This document shows positions 61,853 to 64,000 of a stretch of DNA of 64,000 nt, in pieces (position 1 is the first letter of the stretch; every line of letters starts with the position of its first letter). The stretch is from NCBI RefSeq assembly GCF_003344865.1, contig NZ_CP031165.1:4469910-4533909 (forward strand), read 5' to 3'. The stretch is from Euzebya pacifica. GTDB taxonomy: Bacteria; Actinomycetota; Nitriliruptoria; Euzebyales; Euzebyaceae. Below the pieces are notes generated by a model, which ran no database searches, had not been told where the DNA came from, and saw only the letters and a program-made list of their open reading frames with translations. A program made the translations under genes and the position numbers.

Positions 61853-62427
61853 GCGCTCACGGTCTCGAGCACGCGCTCGATCAGCGGAGGCTCCGGGGCA
61901 ACGGCTGGCGCGTCGGGCTCGACCGGCGGTTCGGTCGGTGGGTTGACCACGATGTAGGGGATCTCCCCGGGGCGGGTCATGCCGAGCTGGCTGCGGGCTT
62001 CCTCCTCCAGCGACACGGGGTCCTCCAGCCGGGTGCGCTCGGACTCCAGGGAGTCGACCGCCTCGAGCAGGCCGAGCTGTTCGTCGGTGAGGGTGTCCAC
62101 GCGTCCGCGGGCGGCCGTGTAGTCGGCGTAGGGCCCCACCGCCATCGCGCCCAGCAGGACGACGATGGCCACCAGCCCGCCCAGCGCCAGGCGCAGCGTC
62201 GGCCGCCGCTGGGCCACCGGACGCTTGGCCGGCGCCGTGCGCTTGGCCGACGCCCGGCCCTTCGCCCCGCCCTTCGCCCGGCCCTTCGCCGGGGCCGTCC
62301 GCTTGGCCGACGCTCGGCCCTTGGCCGGGGCCTTCCGCTTGGCCGCTGCCTTGCCGGATGCGGGCGCGCGACGACCGGCCGGTCGCTGGGACCGGCCGGT
62401 GGAGCGGGATCGGGCGGGCTCTGCCAT
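61840..62427 (-). CDS. FtsB/DivIC-like septum formation initiator with basic N-terminal tail
   Basis: 195 residues. One membrane helix (about 79-97, LALGGLVAIVVLLGAMA), then a leucine-rich coiled coil (VDTLTDEQLGLLEAVDSLE and RLEDPVSLEEEARSQLGMTRPGEIPY), the septum-initiator signature, and a Pro-rich outer tail. These proteins link FtsL/FtsQ in the divisome. The cytoplasmic N-terminal about 75 residues are unusual: almost only Ala, Lys, Arg and Pro, with the unit KGRASAKRTAPAK twice, histone-H1 like. The start lies 5 bp after the eno stop, so it is co-transcribed with enolase, as in many actinobacteria. Confidence 0.9.
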   Translation of the reverse strand: MAEPARSRSTGRSQRPAGRRAPASGKAAAKRKAPAKGRASAKRTAPAKGRAKGGAKGRASAKRTAPAKRPVAQRRPTLRLALGGLVAIVVLLGAMAVGPYADYTAARGRVDTLTDEQLGLLEAVDSLESERTRLEDPVSLEEEARSQLGMTRPGEIPYIVVNPPTEPPVEPDAPAVAPEPPLIERVLETVSAWFR

Positions 62428-62432
62428 GTGTC

Positions 62433-64000
<1,568 letters not shown>

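Overview
This is a high-GC (about 70 % by eye) chromosomal segment with gene content typical of Actinomycetota: an enolase / FtsB-like / DUF501 / Ppx-GppA block, a histidine-phosphatase / DUF3090 / SCO1664-family block, glnB-glnD behind a GlnR-type box, and AldR-like/ald. Three secreted proteins end in cell wall-binding repeat 2 (CWB2) arrays. That abundance of CWB2 proteins points to a deep-branching actinobacterium such as the Nitriliruptoria/Euzebya lineage; this is an inference from gene content. I see no transposase, integrase, phage gene, rRNA or CRISPR array, so it looks like stable core chromosome.

Layout. 0-16 kb: 3' part of an FHA/ABCG-type exporter, an acetyltransferase, a giant secreted M6 metalloprotease with CWB2 repeats, an ion channel with a small partner gene, arginine deiminase, an NfeD-flotillin membrane-domain pair, a secreted beta-helix/DUF11/CWB2 protein, and a NUDIX hydrolase. 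15.5-31 kb: DUF427, an MpaB-like DUF2236 protein, a repeat- and leader-containing intergenic region before an ACT-like protein, AldR/alanine dehydrogenase, a PAS-GGDEF-EAL protein overlapping a family A DNA polymerase, a lipoprotein, an acyltransferase, an ethylmalonyl-CoA-mutase-type MeaA, an LLM oxidoreductase and threonine ammonia-lyase. 31-44 kb: a 1651-aa HD-GYP protein carrying ten cadherin-like surface repeats, the SCO1664/DUF3090/phosphatase operon, fumarase, a DUF305 lipoprotein and an LVIVD/CWB2 surface protein. 44-64 kb: a Kef-type antiporter with Usp domains, PRC-barrel proteins, glnD/glnB, a LuxR-type regulator, a NYN-LOTUS RNA-associated protein, an acyl-CoA dehydrogenase, a tRNA with anticodon UAA but a short variable arm, a histidine kinase/response regulator pair, a NUDIX-YjeF_N fusion, nitrite/sulfite reductase, then ppx-DUF501-GNAT-ftsB-eno and the end of a LacI regulator.

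How the genes work together. The themes are: (i) a CWB2-anchored surface proteome (protease, beta-helix, LVIVD proteins) plus a surface-exposed HD-GYP protein; (ii) c-di-GMP turnover (one GGDEF-EAL and one HD-GYP protein); (iii) nitrogen and amino-acid control (GlnR box-glnB-glnD, arcA, ald/aldR, ilvA, an ACT-like protein behind a putative leader peptide); (iv) central carbon (meaA, fumC, eno). Many genes show an actinobacterial -10 hexamer (TANNNT) only 6-9 nt before the start codon, indicating widespread leaderless transcription. Most notable non-coding features are two pairs of a 39-bp palindromic repeat with identical 73-bp pitch at two distant loci, the unusual UAA tRNA, the leader ORF/hairpin at 17.1 kb, and a 192-bp GC-rich insert flanked by a duplicated fumC 3' end.
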